Positions 35,939 to 44,260 of a stretch of DNA of 64,000 nt are shown in pieces. The notes under the pieces were generated by a model. That model searched no databases. It saw nothing but the letters and a program-made list of their open reading frames with translations, and was not told where the DNA came from. This stretch comes from Caldilineaceae bacterium (GTDB taxonomy: Bacteria > Chloroflexota > Anaerolineae > Caldilineales > Caldilineaceae): NCBI GenBank assembly GCA_022821585.1, contig JAJEDI010000055.1, positions 266,725 through 330,724 on the forward strand, in the 5' to 3' direction. The translations under genes were made by a program, and so were the position numbers. Positions within the stretch are counted from its first letter, which is position 1; each line of letters begins with the position of its first letter.

Positions 35939-37540
35939 ATGGCAGAGATTCTGACCGTAGAACATGACATCCGAGTCGAAGCCCTGCGCCAGCAGTTGGC
36001 GCGCTTGGGACGTGGGCAGGTGGCAGTAGTCCTGCCTACAGGCTGCACGCACTTGGAAAGCCTGCCGCGGCTTCGCTTGCTGCAACATCAGTCCCAGCTT
36101 CAGGGCCAGGCGCTGGCGCTGGTGACGCGCGATAAGACCATCCGCCAGAACGCCAAACGGTTGGGCATACCAGTGTTTGGCAGCGAAGCCGCCGCTCGCT
36201 GGCGCCGTTGGGGCACAGCCGCCGCCGCGCCCCGCAACGATTCCAACCCCACCAGGACATGGCTCCCGGAGCCCCCGCACTGGCGCAGGGGAAACGGGTC
36301 GATCGATCCCAAACTGCGGGCGCGACCAAGCTTTGATCGGGTTCGTAGCCGCCGTATCCGTGCCACCAGGCGTTATCAGGGTGGCACTCCTCTCTGGCTG
36401 CAGTTAATCGGATACCTGTTTGTCGGCCTCTTTCTGGTTACGTTTCTGAGCGGATTCGTCTACTACGTACTGCCCGCGGCCACGGTCACGCTTGTGCCCG
36501 GTCAACGCGCCCTTGAAACGACTGTAATTCTGACCGCCGACCCGCAGCTGGAAGCCTCCGACCTCGAACAGGGACTGCTGTCGGCCCGCCTGATCGAGAC
36601 GACTGTTGAAGCAACTGGGACCGTAGCCACCACTGGCAGTGGCTGGTCTGAGGTGGATCTGGCTACGGGAAAAGTGGTCTTTACCAACCAGACGAACCGC
36701 ACGGTGCGAATCCCGGCCGGCACGATCGTCTCCACCAGCACCGGCGACGACGTTGACTTCCGAATCCTTGAGGATCTCGAGATCCCCGGCCCCCTTGGTA
36801 CGCAAGCCGAAGTTGAAATAGAGGCAACCGAGCCGGGGTTCCTCGGCAATGTCTCCAGCAACCTGATTACCACCGTCGCCGGCGGGCTGCGCACCCGCGT
36901 CCGTGTAACCAATCCGGAGGCGACCTCCGGCGGGGCCAATACCCGCGTACGCCTGGTCACGCAGGCCGACAGGGACAGACTGCTTAGTCAGGTCTACAGC
37001 GGGATACGGGAAGTGGCCCATGAGAGGCTGTCGGTGGAACTGGGACCCGATGAATGGATGCCCGAAGACACCATCCTCACCTGGATTACCGCCCAGTTTT
37101 TCGATCAGTTTAACGATGAACCTGCCGACGAGCTCAACCTCACGCTCCGCGTGCTGATCCAGGGAAGCGTGATCAACCGGTCAGAATCCGAAGAGGCCGC
37201 CATGGTGGCGTTACGCGCCGAAGTTCCGGAACGCGGCCAGCTCGTCGCGGAATCGATCAGATTCACGGTCGAACCCAACACGGTCGTTACCGGGCGCACG
37301 CTCCGCTACTCAATGACCGCCAGCGGAAACTACGTCATTCCTATCGAGGTAAGGGCCGTCAGCCGCGCCGTAACCGGGCTGAACACCGAGGAGGCTGCCC
37401 GTAGACTGCAGGAGGACTGGTTGCTGGCCAGGGAGCCGGAGTTCTACCAGGACCCCGCCTGGTTCGGCACGCTCCCCCAGATCGCCAGTCGCATCCAGGT
37501 TCGGGTCGAACTAAGCGAAGCTGCGCGCAGCGGGCAATAG
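35939..37540 (+). CDS. Membrane-anchored baseplate J/gp47-like protein
   Basis: 533 residues. Residues 1 to about 85 resemble a small alpha/beta domain (VEALRQQLARLG, VAVVLPTGC, LALVTRDKTIRQNAKRLGIPVFGS). A basic, Pro- and Arg-rich linker runs to about 155, followed by a single membrane helix (about 158-182). The remaining 350 residues, predicted outside, have the beta-rich pattern annotated as baseplate J-like (gp47) in Chloroflexota: VDLATGKVVFTNQTNRTVRIPAGTIVST and AEVEIEATEPGFLGNV. No phage gene is nearby, so it is probably a cellular protein that reuses the fold. It lies between alaS and ruvX on the same strand. Role unknown. Confidence 0.75.
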   Translation: MAEILTVEHDIRVEALRQQLARLGRGQVAVVLPTGCTHLESLPRLRLLQHQSQLQGQALALVTRDKTIRQNAKRLGIPVFGSEAAARWRRWGTAAAAPRNDSNPTRTWLPEPPHWRRGNGSIDPKLRARPSFDRVRSRRIRATRRYQGGTPLWLQLIGYLFVGLFLVTFLSGFVYYVLPAATVTLVPGQRALETTVILTADPQLEASDLEQGLLSARLIETTVEATGTVATTGSGWSEVDLATGKVVFTNQTNRTVRIPAGTIVSTSTGDDVDFRILEDLEIPGPLGTQAEVEIEATEPGFLGNVSSNLITTVAGGLRTRVRVTNPEATSGGANTRVRLVTQADRDRLLSQVYSGIREVAHERLSVELGPDEWMPEDTILTWITAQFFDQFNDEPADELNLTLRVLIQGSVINRSESEEAAMVALRAEVPERGQLVAESIRFTVEPNTVVTGRTLRYSMTASGNYVIPIEVRAVSRAVTGLNTEEAARRLQEDWLLAREPEFYQDPAWFGTLPQIASRIQVRVELSEAARSGQ

Positions 37541-37553
37541 CCCGTTGGAGCAG

Positions 37554-38018
37554 ATGACCCCCCATTCCCACCCCGTAACTTCAGAACCATCTGGCAAGAT
37601 TATTGCCCTGGACGTAGGCGACGCCCGCATCGGAATTGCCACCTGCGACCCACTGCGTCTCACCGTCCGCCCACTCACAACCGTGCACCGTCGCAACCGC
37701 CGCATCGACTTCGACGCCCTCGCCAAGATCTACGCCGACGAGGAGGCCGTGCTGGTCGTCTGCGGGCTGCCCTACAACATGGACGGTACCGAAGGTCCGC
37801 AAGCGCGCAGGATCCGCAACTGGGCGGCGCGCTTCACCCGCGCCCTGCGTAACATCCGCGCCGAGGACGTACCTTTGGTCTTCTGGGATGAGCGTCTCAG
37901 CAGCTTTGCCGCCGACGAGTGGATCGCCGAAAAAGGGCCGCACCCCGCCGGGCAGGACGCGATCGCCGCCGCGGTGATTTTACGCAGCTATCTGGATGTT
38001 CAGAGGACCTGTCGATAG
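37554..38018 (+). CDS. ruvX: RuvX/YqgF family Holliday junction resolvase-like nuclease
   Basis: 154 residues from the ATG at 37554; GGAG lies only 3 bases before it, so a TTG at 37545 remains possible. The RNase H-like fold motifs are present: ALDVGDARIGIA with the first Asp, GLPYNMDGTEG, FWDERLSS with the catalytic Glu, and QDAIAAAVILRSYL with the last Asp. Family members process Holliday junctions or the 5' end of pre-16S rRNA. It starts 13 bases after the baseplate-J-like gene and is probably co-transcribed with it and alaS. Confidence 0.93.
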   Translation: MTPHSHPVTSEPSGKIIALDVGDARIGIATCDPLRLTVRPLTTVHRRNRRIDFDALAKIYADEEAVLVVCGLPYNMDGTEGPQARRIRNWAARFTRALRNIRAEDVPLVFWDERLSSFAADEWIAEKGPHPAGQDAIAAAVILRSYLDVQRTCR

Positions 38019-38141
38019 CCAATCCCACGTGTCACGCGGAGTTTCTCGAATTGTTGTGGCTTTGCGCAAATGGGAATCTGAGGAAGCTCCTAGCGAGACT
38101 CGGCCTCTTCAGCAAAGTACGTTCAAATTCGGGAGAAGTAC

Positions 38142-38564
38142 ATGACAATAAGCACGGACCACATCAGGCGCTGCATACAAACACTCAGGACCGCATGTGA
38201 CGGGCTTGAGCGGCACGAGGCCGGCGATGTGATGTACGAAATCTACCGTGCGGCTTGCGTAAAGGAGTTTGAACTCGTACTGGAGCAGAGCGGGAGGCTG
38301 CTCAAGAAAAAGCTTCGGCCCTACTTTGCCAGTAACCGGCAAGCGGATCAGCTCACTTTCAATGATATTTTTCGCCATGCCGCCAAGCACTGCCTGATCA
38401 GCGGCGACTCATGTGAACGCTGGCTGGAATATCGCGCAGTGCGCAATGTAACCGCGCACGAATGTCGCGAGCAGTTCACAGCAAGAACGCTGGAAATTCT
38501 GCCGCAATTTGTTGCTGACGCAGAGGAACTGGTCTATACAATCGAGGCGGGCCGGGATGACTGA
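38142..38564 (+). CDS. HEPN toxin-like protein, HI0074 family
   Basis: 140-residue all-helical protein of the HI0074/HepT type, the partner of small nucleotidyltransferases in MNT-HEPN toxin-antitoxin modules. Family features: AACVKEFELVLEQSGRLLKKKL, FNDIFRHAAKH and ERWLEYRAVRNVTAHE. The RNase motif R-X4-H is intact (Arg101, His106). In most members the motif reads R-X4-H-X-Y and the Tyr is the residue AMPylated by the antitoxin; here that position is Cys108. Eight bases overlap with the MNT gene downstream. CGGGAGAAG precedes the ATG. Confidence 0.88.
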   Translation: MTISTDHIRRCIQTLRTACDGLERHEAGDVMYEIYRAACVKEFELVLEQSGRLLKKKLRPYFASNRQADQLTFNDIFRHAAKHCLISGDSCERWLEYRAVRNVTAHECREQFTARTLEILPQFVADAEELVYTIEAGRDD

Positions 38565-38874
38565 CCGCCTCCGCCTGAAACTAAGGCATCGCCGCATGCT
38601 CGAGGACATCCTGCATGCCCACGTGCCGGAAGTCGAGGTATGGGCCTATGGCAGCCGCATCAGCGGTCGCAGTCACGACGGCAGCGATCTGGACCTGGTC
38701 TTGCGCAGCCCGGAACTGAAAGAAATCCCGCTAAGAAAGCTCGTTGACTTGGAAGAAGCTCTGCGCGAGTCATCTCTTCCCTTTCTCATCGAAGCCCGGG
38801 ACTGGGCGCGCTTGCCCGACAGCTTTCATCGCGAAATCGCTCGCGACTATGTTGTACTGGTAGGTCCGCCTTGA
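38557..38874 (+). CDS. Minimal nucleotidyltransferase (MNT) antitoxin
   Basis: 105 residues from the ATG at 38557. The Pol beta-type motif GSX10DXD is present: Gly32-Ser33, then Asp44 and Asp46 in GSRISGRSHDGSDLDL, with a possible third acidic residue in FLIEARD. In characterised MntA-HepT pairs the MNT protein attaches AMP groups to the HEPN toxin and silences its RNase. Overlap of 8 bases with the HEPN gene shows a two-gene unit. It lies downstream of ruvX and converges with gdhA. Confidence 0.9.
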   Translation: MTDRLRLKLRHRRMLEDILHAHVPEVEVWAYGSRISGRSHDGSDLDLVLRSPELKEIPLRKLVDLEEALRESSLPFLIEARDWARLPDSFHREIARDYVVLVGPP

Positions 38875-38894
38875 CGGCCATACCTCAACGCAGG

Positions 38895-40367
38895 TTACGG
38901 ATAGATACCCCTGTACTCTAGCGCATCCACGATTCGCTGTATGGCGATCGTGTAAGCTGCCGTCCTCAGGTCCTGGCCGGTCTGTAGAGTGATCGCCAGA
39001 ACGTCGTCCAGGTTGTCCAGCAATTTTCTTTTCATCTGATGCCGGATCTCACTCTCGTCCCAGGAAAAGGCCTGCAGGTCCTGCACCCATTCAAAGTAAC
39101 TGACCACCACGCCCCCGGCATTGCACAGAATATCCGGAATGATAAGGACCCCCTTGTCTTCCAGAATGCGGTCGGCTTCTGGCGTAGTCGGCCCATTGGC
39201 TCCCTCTGCGATGACTCGGGCGTTGATCCTGTCTGCGTTCTCTCTGGTAATCTGACCCTCCAGCGCCGCCGGAATCAGCACGTCTACATTCAGCTCCAGC
39301 AGCTCTTCGCCTGTCAGCGCGTCCGCACGCGGATAGCCGCCGACCGTCCCCGTCTCTTCAGCGTAATGTTTAAGATGGCGCGGGTCCAGGCCGCGCTCGT
39401 CATATACTGCCCCGTTCACATCGCTGACGGCAACCACCTTCGCGCCCCGTTCGTGCATTGCCCGTGCAGCCCAGCTACCGACATTGCCGAACCCCTGAAT
39501 CGCAACCGTTGCATCTTCCAGGTGAAGCCCCATGCGCCGGCGCAGCATGGCCCGGGTTACGTATGTGATGCCTAAACCCGTCGCGTACTCTCTCCCGGCG
39601 GATCCCCCCACAGCCAGCGGCTTCCCGGTCGTCACTGCCGGCACCGAATAACCCCGATTCATCGAATAGGTGTCCATGACCCAGGCCATCACCTTCGCAT
39701 CGGTTCCCACGTCCGGCGCCGGAATGTCCATCTCCGGACCAATAAAGAGACTGATCTCCGACGTGTAGCGCCGTGTCATCGCCTGCAGTTCCCTCTCCGA
39801 CAGCTCCTTGGGGTTCACGACCACACCGCCCTTGGCTCCCCCGTAAGGCAGATTCATCAACGCGCATTTCCACGTCATCCACATGGCCAGTGCCCGCGAT
39901 TCGTCCAGGGTCACGTCGGGATGGTAGCGGATACCCCCTTTTGTAGGCCCCAACGCAGTATTGTGATGCACCCGGAATCCGGTGAAATTTCGCATCGAGC
40001 CATCATCCATCACCACCGGAAAGTGCACGATCAATTCGCGGCGCGGCATACTCAGGTGTTCGCGCAGATCGTCGTCAAGATCCATGACGCTGGCGACGCG
40101 ATTCAATTGTTCCTGGGCCACGGAGAATGCACTGGCGCGCTGAACAGCGTACGGCTGCTTTGACTCAGATTCCTTTTCTGTCGACTGGGAGCCCGAGGGC
40201 GGATTCTGCTTGGAGGAACCGCCTGATGGCGGAGACTGTGGATCGGTACTGGCAGGTGAAGGGTTCGAACCATTTGGCTCTTGTACAAGGGAGCGGGAAC
40301 TGGCCTGACCTTCTGAGTTGCTCGCTTCCCGCTCCGCAGAATTCGAAACGTACCGTTTTTTCGTCAT
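38895..40367 (-). CDS. gdhA: Glutamate dehydrogenase with a long disordered N-terminus
   Basis: Interconverts glutamate and 2-oxoglutarate plus ammonia with NAD(P). 490 residues from ATG 40367, supported by AGAGGGG; a TTG at 40403 adds 12 residues. The core has [26 protein letters not shown] (with the substrate Lys), PAPDVGTD and the nucleotide-binding GFGNVG. The first 75 residues are rich in Ser, Pro, Gln and Glu and lack predicted structure; standard GDH starts near [10 protein letters not shown]. Gene stands alone between a convergent MNT gene and a TIM-barrel gene. Confidence 0.95.
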   Translation of the reverse strand: MTKKRYVSNSAEREASNSEGQASSRSLVQEPNGSNPSPASTDPQSPPSGGSSKQNPPSGSQSTEKESESKQPYAVQRASAFSVAQEQLNRVASVMDLDDDLREHLSMPRRELIVHFPVVMDDGSMRNFTGFRVHHNTALGPTKGGIRYHPDVTLDESRALAMWMTWKCALMNLPYGGAKGGVVVNPKELSERELQAMTRRYTSEISLFIGPEMDIPAPDVGTDAKVMAWVMDTYSMNRGYSVPAVTTGKPLAVGGSAGREYATGLGITYVTRAMLRRRMGLHLEDATVAIQGFGNVGSWAARAMHERGAKVVAVSDVNGAVYDERGLDPRHLKHYAEETGTVGGYPRADALTGEELLELNVDVLIPAALEGQITRENADRINARVIAEGANGPTTPEADRILEDKGVLIIPDILCNAGGVVVSYFEWVQDLQAFSWDESEIRHQMKRKLLDNLDDVLAITLQTGQDLRTAAYTIAIQRIVDALEYRGIYP

Positions 40368-40392
40368 CGAAAAACCCCTCTTTTGTTGTAAG

Positions 40393-40412
40393 CTCAGACG
40401 CAACTGTCTGAG
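40393..40412 (-). promoter_or_regulatory. Palindrome upstream of gdhA
   Basis: Perfect 7-bp inverted repeat (CTCAGAC, 6-base spacer, GTCTGAG) 25-45 bases before the gdhA ATG. Position and symmetry fit an operator for a dimeric regulator, or a leader stem. No bound factor can be named. Confidence 0.4.
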
Positions 40413-40479
40413 TCGTGTATCGCTCCTGAATACAGGACTTCCCGCACAAGGCCCGCACGCTGGACTTCGCGAACCTGTT

Positions 40480-41304
40480 CTACTTCATCAGCCCTCCCAA
40501 AAACGTTGCCGTGCGCCTCGTCGCCTCTGCCGGCGTCATATCCCCGCCAAAGGCCTGGTGCATGGTGACGTAGCCGTCATAGCCTATCGTTCGCAAGCCG
40601 TCAAAAATAGCGGGAAAGTCGATGCCGCCGGGTGCGTCCAGGGGACGCAGCGTTGACATCACCGTGCCCCGCGTCCACGTATCCATCGCTTGGACGCCGT
40701 CCGGCTCGGGCGTGTGGTTTTGCAGGTAAACGTTGAACAACCAGGGCTGGAACGCGCGCAGCGTGGACTCACCGTACGTTTGGCCGCACAGGGCCAGATT
40801 GGCGGGCTCGTAGATAATGCCGAAATTGGGCCTGTCAACCTCTCTGAGCACCGCCACCGAACCCTCCACCGTCTCAAACAAGCTTCGCGTGTGGCTCTGA
40901 TGCGCCAGTCGGATGCCCCGCTCGCCGGCCTCGTCGGCTGCCCGGCGCGCATGAACGATGTCCTCCTCCTTCTTCATGCAGATCCGGATCAGATCCGCCC
41001 CCAGCGCCTCGGCCAGATCGAGTGAAGGTGTAATGCGCCGCAGGCTGTTCGGACCCTCTTCACTGTTTTCCGGGACAGGGAAATCGGCAGTCACCATTGA
41101 GATGGTCAGGCCGTGTTCGTTTACCGTGCCCTTGACGCGTGCAGCCGCGCCCGCGGGGCTGTGGACGCCGACAACCGACGCACGCATACACAGGGCTTCG
41201 TATCCAGCGTCGGCCGCGATGCGCGCCAACGCCTCCAGTGGAATGGCGCTCTCGCGTTTGTTGCTGAAGCTCTCCGCGACCCGCACCGAAAGTGAAAGTT
41301 TCAT
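40480..41304 (-). CDS. Sugar phosphate isomerase/epimerase-like TIM barrel protein
   Basis: 274 residues of the AP-endonuclease-2/xylose isomerase-like barrel family (COG1082). Typical features: an N-terminal MKLSLSVRV strand, [11 protein letters not shown] with the barrel strand, [14 protein letters not shown] (metal-site His), [10 protein letters not shown] (metal Glu), and a late [14 protein letters not shown]. Enzymes of this family isomerise or epimerise sugars, keto acids or inosose with a divalent metal; the substrate here cannot be named. It is probably transcribed from a TATACT box ending 7 bases before the ATG, hence a leaderless message. Confidence 0.85.
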   Translation of the reverse strand: MKLSLSVRVAESFSNKRESAIPLEALARIAADAGYEALCMRASVVGVHSPAGAAARVKGTVNEHGLTISMVTADFPVPENSEEGPNSLRRITPSLDLAEALGADLIRICMKKEEDIVHARRAADEAGERGIRLAHQSHTRSLFETVEGSVAVLREVDRPNFGIIYEPANLALCGQTYGESTLRAFQPWLFNVYLQNHTPEPDGVQAMDTWTRGTVMSTLRPLDAPGGIDFPAIFDGLRTIGYDGYVTMHQAFGGDMTPAEATRRTATFLGGLMK

Positions 41305-41311
41305 AGCTTCG

Positions 41312-41317
41312 AGTATA
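41312..41317 (-). promoter_or_regulatory. Candidate -10 box for a leaderless transcript of the TIM-barrel gene
   Basis: On the minus strand TATACT is followed by seven bases and then the ATG at 41304. No ribosome binding site fits between them. This is the same arrangement seen before mutL. Confidence 0.45.
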
Positions 41318-41428
41318 CCGGATCCCCGATTAATTGATAAGAATGCTTCTGTGTTATCCTGTCTCCACTAAAGGCCATAAGCCATTGACGAAGGGCCGCC
41401 GCAGGCAACCAGCCACAAGCTCCAAACT

Positions 41429-42790
41429 ATGCGTGTATTTCTCGACCAACTGGGTTGCCGGCTCAACTTCAGCGAAAATAGCACACTCGCTAGCCGCCTC
41501 AACGCCGCCGGGCACCAAATCGTCGTTCGCCCCGAAGACGCCCACGTGATCGTGCTCAACACCTGTGCCGTCACGGCCCAGGCCGCACGCAAAAGCCGCC
41601 AGACTGCCCGCCACCTCAACAAGCGCAACCCTGACGCCCGTATCGCCATGACCGGCTGCTACGCCACGCTTGCTCCCCAGGAGAGCGCCGCTCTTCCCGG
41701 CGTCGAACTGGTAGCCGACAATCGTTCGAAGGAGATGCTGCACACCCTCCTCGAGCCCTGGAGCGCCGAGTTCTCCGATCCCCAGGATCTGGTCCGCATC
41801 CAGCCGCACGGTACCCCATTCTCGCCCGCGTCCCCTGAAGAGGAGAGCGGGCGCACGCGCGCCTTCGTCAAGGTCCAGGACGGCTGCCAGAATCGTTGTA
41901 CCTTCTGTATCGTCACTGCCTTGCGCGGTGACAGCCGCAGCCGCACCACCGCCGACGTGGTAAAGGAAGTGCAGGCCCTCGTGGAGAACGGCTTCCGCGA
42001 AGCGGTCCTCACAGGTGTCCACCTCGGAGCTTACGGCAGGGACCTGCCGGGAAGCCAGCGGACCGATCTCAAAGAGTTGACCGCAGCCATCCTCACCCAT
42101 ACCGACATCGCCCGCCTGCGCCTCAGCAGCCTGGAGCCTTGGGAGTTGGCCGGCGGCTTCTTTGACCTCTGGCAGCGCTGGCCCGGCCGGCTCTGCCCCC
42201 ACTTGCACCTGCCACTCCAGGCCGGTACCGACGCCCAGCTGCGCCGCATGGCCCGCCGCTGCACCGTTGCCAGCTTCCGTAAACTGGTGTCCGGCGCCCG
42301 CGCAGCCATCCCCGATCTGATCATCACCACCGATCTCATCGTCGGTTTTCCCGGCGAAACGGGGGCCGACTTTGAGGAAGGTCTGCGCTTCGTCGAAGAG
42401 ATGCGCTTCGCCCACGCCCACATTTTCCCCTTCAGCCCCCGCGCCGGCACGGCCGCAGCCACCTTCGACGGACAGGTTCCAAAGACGGTCAAACAAGAAC
42501 GTTCGCGACGCATGCACCAGGCAGTTGCCTGCACAGCCGAAATGGAAAGGAGAAGGTTTGTCGGCTCGGTTCGCCCGGTTTTGTGGGAGGGCAGCGGACA
42601 GCAGTTGACCGACCGGCCTGACACCCTTCTCTGGAGCGGCTTGACCGATAACTACCTGCGCGTCTCGGCCCAGGCCCTCGCGGCTCTTGACCTCACCAAC
42701 CGGATCACCCCCGCACGCCTGGAAGAACTTCACGGCGAAACCATGTACGGCGAACCTCTGCTCCCTGAGGTTCGCACTGCAGGCATTTAG
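41429..42790 (+). CDS. mtaB: tRNA t6A37 methylthiotransferase-like radical SAM enzyme
   Basis: 453 residues of the MiaB/MtaB/RimO family. N-terminal UPF0004 domain with three cluster Cys (LGCRLN, NTCAVT and TGCYA); radical SAM motif CQNRCTFC near 153-160; and a short C-terminal TRAM-like domain. The [10 protein letters not shown] start and [13 protein letters not shown] after the SAM motif are closest to MtaB, which adds a methylthio group to N6-threonylcarbamoyladenosine at position 37 of tRNAs; MiaB is the less likely alternative. It is divergent from the TIM-barrel gene and followed after 53 bases by a transporter gene. Confidence 0.88.
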   Translation: MRVFLDQLGCRLNFSENSTLASRLNAAGHQIVVRPEDAHVIVLNTCAVTAQAARKSRQTARHLNKRNPDARIAMTGCYATLAPQESAALPGVELVADNRSKEMLHTLLEPWSAEFSDPQDLVRIQPHGTPFSPASPEEESGRTRAFVKVQDGCQNRCTFCIVTALRGDSRSRTTADVVKEVQALVENGFREAVLTGVHLGAYGRDLPGSQRTDLKELTAAILTHTDIARLRLSSLEPWELAGGFFDLWQRWPGRLCPHLHLPLQAGTDAQLRRMARRCTVASFRKLVSGARAAIPDLIITTDLIVGFPGETGADFEEGLRFVEEMRFAHAHIFPFSPRAGTAAATFDGQVPKTVKQERSRRMHQAVACTAEMERRRFVGSVRPVLWEGSGQQLTDRPDTLLWSGLTDNYLRVSAQALAALDLTNRITPARLEELHGETMYGEPLLPEVRTAGI

Positions 42791-42843
42791 AGACCCCGTC
42801 CAACAAGAATCCATTGGCCGCGTCGGCCTCCAAGGAGCATCTG

Positions 42844-44238
42844 ATGCCCACAGAATCGTCAGCCGGCCCCAATCAGTCCTCGGAGCACGCAGTGAAGCCG
42901 GGCAACCGCCGCGAGCAGGTCGGCTGGTACTTCTATGATTGGGCCAACTCGGCTTTTTCCACAACTGTCGGCTCCGTCTTCCTTGGTCCCTATGTTTCCA
43001 ATCTGGCCGAACTTGCGGCAGGGCCCGACGGCATGGTCCGCCTCCTCGGAGTTCCAATTGCCCCTTATTCATTCTTGTCCTACTGCATCTCGATTTCTGT
43101 AATCTTGCAGGTGTTGTTCCTGCCAATTCTGGGGGCCATCGCCGACTATTCGAGCCTGCGCAAGAAGCTGATGCAGATCTTCGCCTTTGCCGGCTCCTGG
43201 GCCACCATGTTCATGTTTTTTGTAACCGACCAGACTTGGTGGCTGGGAGGCATTCTCTTCATCTTCGCCAATCTCTGCTTCGGCGCGGCCATCGTCTTCT
43301 ACAACGCCTTTCTTCCGGACATCGCCGAACCGGAGGACCGCGACCGCGTTTCGTCGGTAGGCTGGGCGCTCGGTTATCTGGGAGGCGGCCTTCTCCTGAC
43401 GCTCAATCTTGCCTTCTTCCTCATGCGCGACACCATCGGCATCGACTCCAGCCTGGCCGTTCGCATCAACCTGTTCTCCGGCGGGCTGTGGTGGTTCGGC
43501 TGGTCTTTTGTCACCTGGAGGCTGTTGCGTTCGCGCGACACCGCCAGAGACCTCCCGCCCGGTGAGACCTATCTGTCGACAGGTCTCAAACAGCTATGGG
43601 AGACCTTCCAGGAGACTGCAAAGTATCCCCATACAATCCGCTTCCTGATCGCTTACCTGCTGTACAACGATGGCATCCAAACGGTGTTTGCGGTAGCAGC
43701 GGTATTTGCCGCAGCCCCGCTCCTGCAGGGCGGGCTGGAGATTGAGCAGGACGTCCTCACCATGGTTATTCTCATGATTCAGTTTGTGGCCTTTGCCGGC
43801 GCACTCCTCTTCGGCAGGTTGGCGGTTCGCGTCGGCGCCAAGAAGGCCCTGATCATCGGTCTCATCGTCTGGACGGTCGTTGTGATCTACGCCTACCTGG
43901 GACTGCGAGGGGAGAGCCGTATCCTGGAGTTCTGGATTCTGGGAGCGTTCATAGCCCTGGTGATGGGCGGTACGCAAGCGGTCAGCCGCGGCCTCTTCGC
44001 CAACATGATTCCGCATGGAAAAGAGGCTGAATTCTTCTCCATTTACGAAGTCAGCGAACGCGGGACCTCCTGGCTGGGTCCGCTTGCATTCGGACTGGTC
44101 AACCAGTTCACAGGGAGCTTGCGCCCTGCGATAGTCTCGATCATTCTGTTCTTCGTGGTGGGGCTTGCACTGCTTTTGAGGGTGGATGTTCGTCGGGCTA
44201 TCGCCGAATCGGGCAACAGGCCGCCGGCCGTTGTCTGA
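42844..44238 (+). CDS. UMF1-family major facilitator transporter
   Basis: 464 residues, about 12 membrane helices. The N-terminal WYFYDWANSAFSTTVGSVFLGPY is the mark of the UMF1/Atg22-like group of MFS permeases. Further family features are PILGAIADYSSLRKKLM between helices 2 and 3 and GGTQAVSRGLFANMIP, then FSIYEVSERGTSWLGP. The substrate of bacterial UMF1 proteins is generally unknown; the yeast relative exports amino acids from the vacuole. AAGGAG lies 7-12 bases before the chosen ATG. Converges with the pyruvate kinase gene. Confidence 0.9.
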   Translation: MPTESSAGPNQSSEHAVKPGNRREQVGWYFYDWANSAFSTTVGSVFLGPYVSNLAELAAGPDGMVRLLGVPIAPYSFLSYCISISVILQVLFLPILGAIADYSSLRKKLMQIFAFAGSWATMFMFFVTDQTWWLGGILFIFANLCFGAAIVFYNAFLPDIAEPEDRDRVSSVGWALGYLGGGLLLTLNLAFFLMRDTIGIDSSLAVRINLFSGGLWWFGWSFVTWRLLRSRDTARDLPPGETYLSTGLKQLWETFQETAKYPHTIRFLIAYLLYNDGIQTVFAVAAVFAAAPLLQGGLEIEQDVLTMVILMIQFVAFAGALLFGRLAVRVGAKKALIIGLIVWTVVVIYAYLGLRGESRILEFWILGAFIALVMGGTQAVSRGLFANMIPHGKEAEFFSIYEVSERGTSWLGPLAFGLVNQFTGSLRPAIVSIILFFVVGLALLLRVDVRRAIAESGNRPPAVV

Positions 44239-44260
44239 ACCGATCTGAAGTTAGCGCAAT

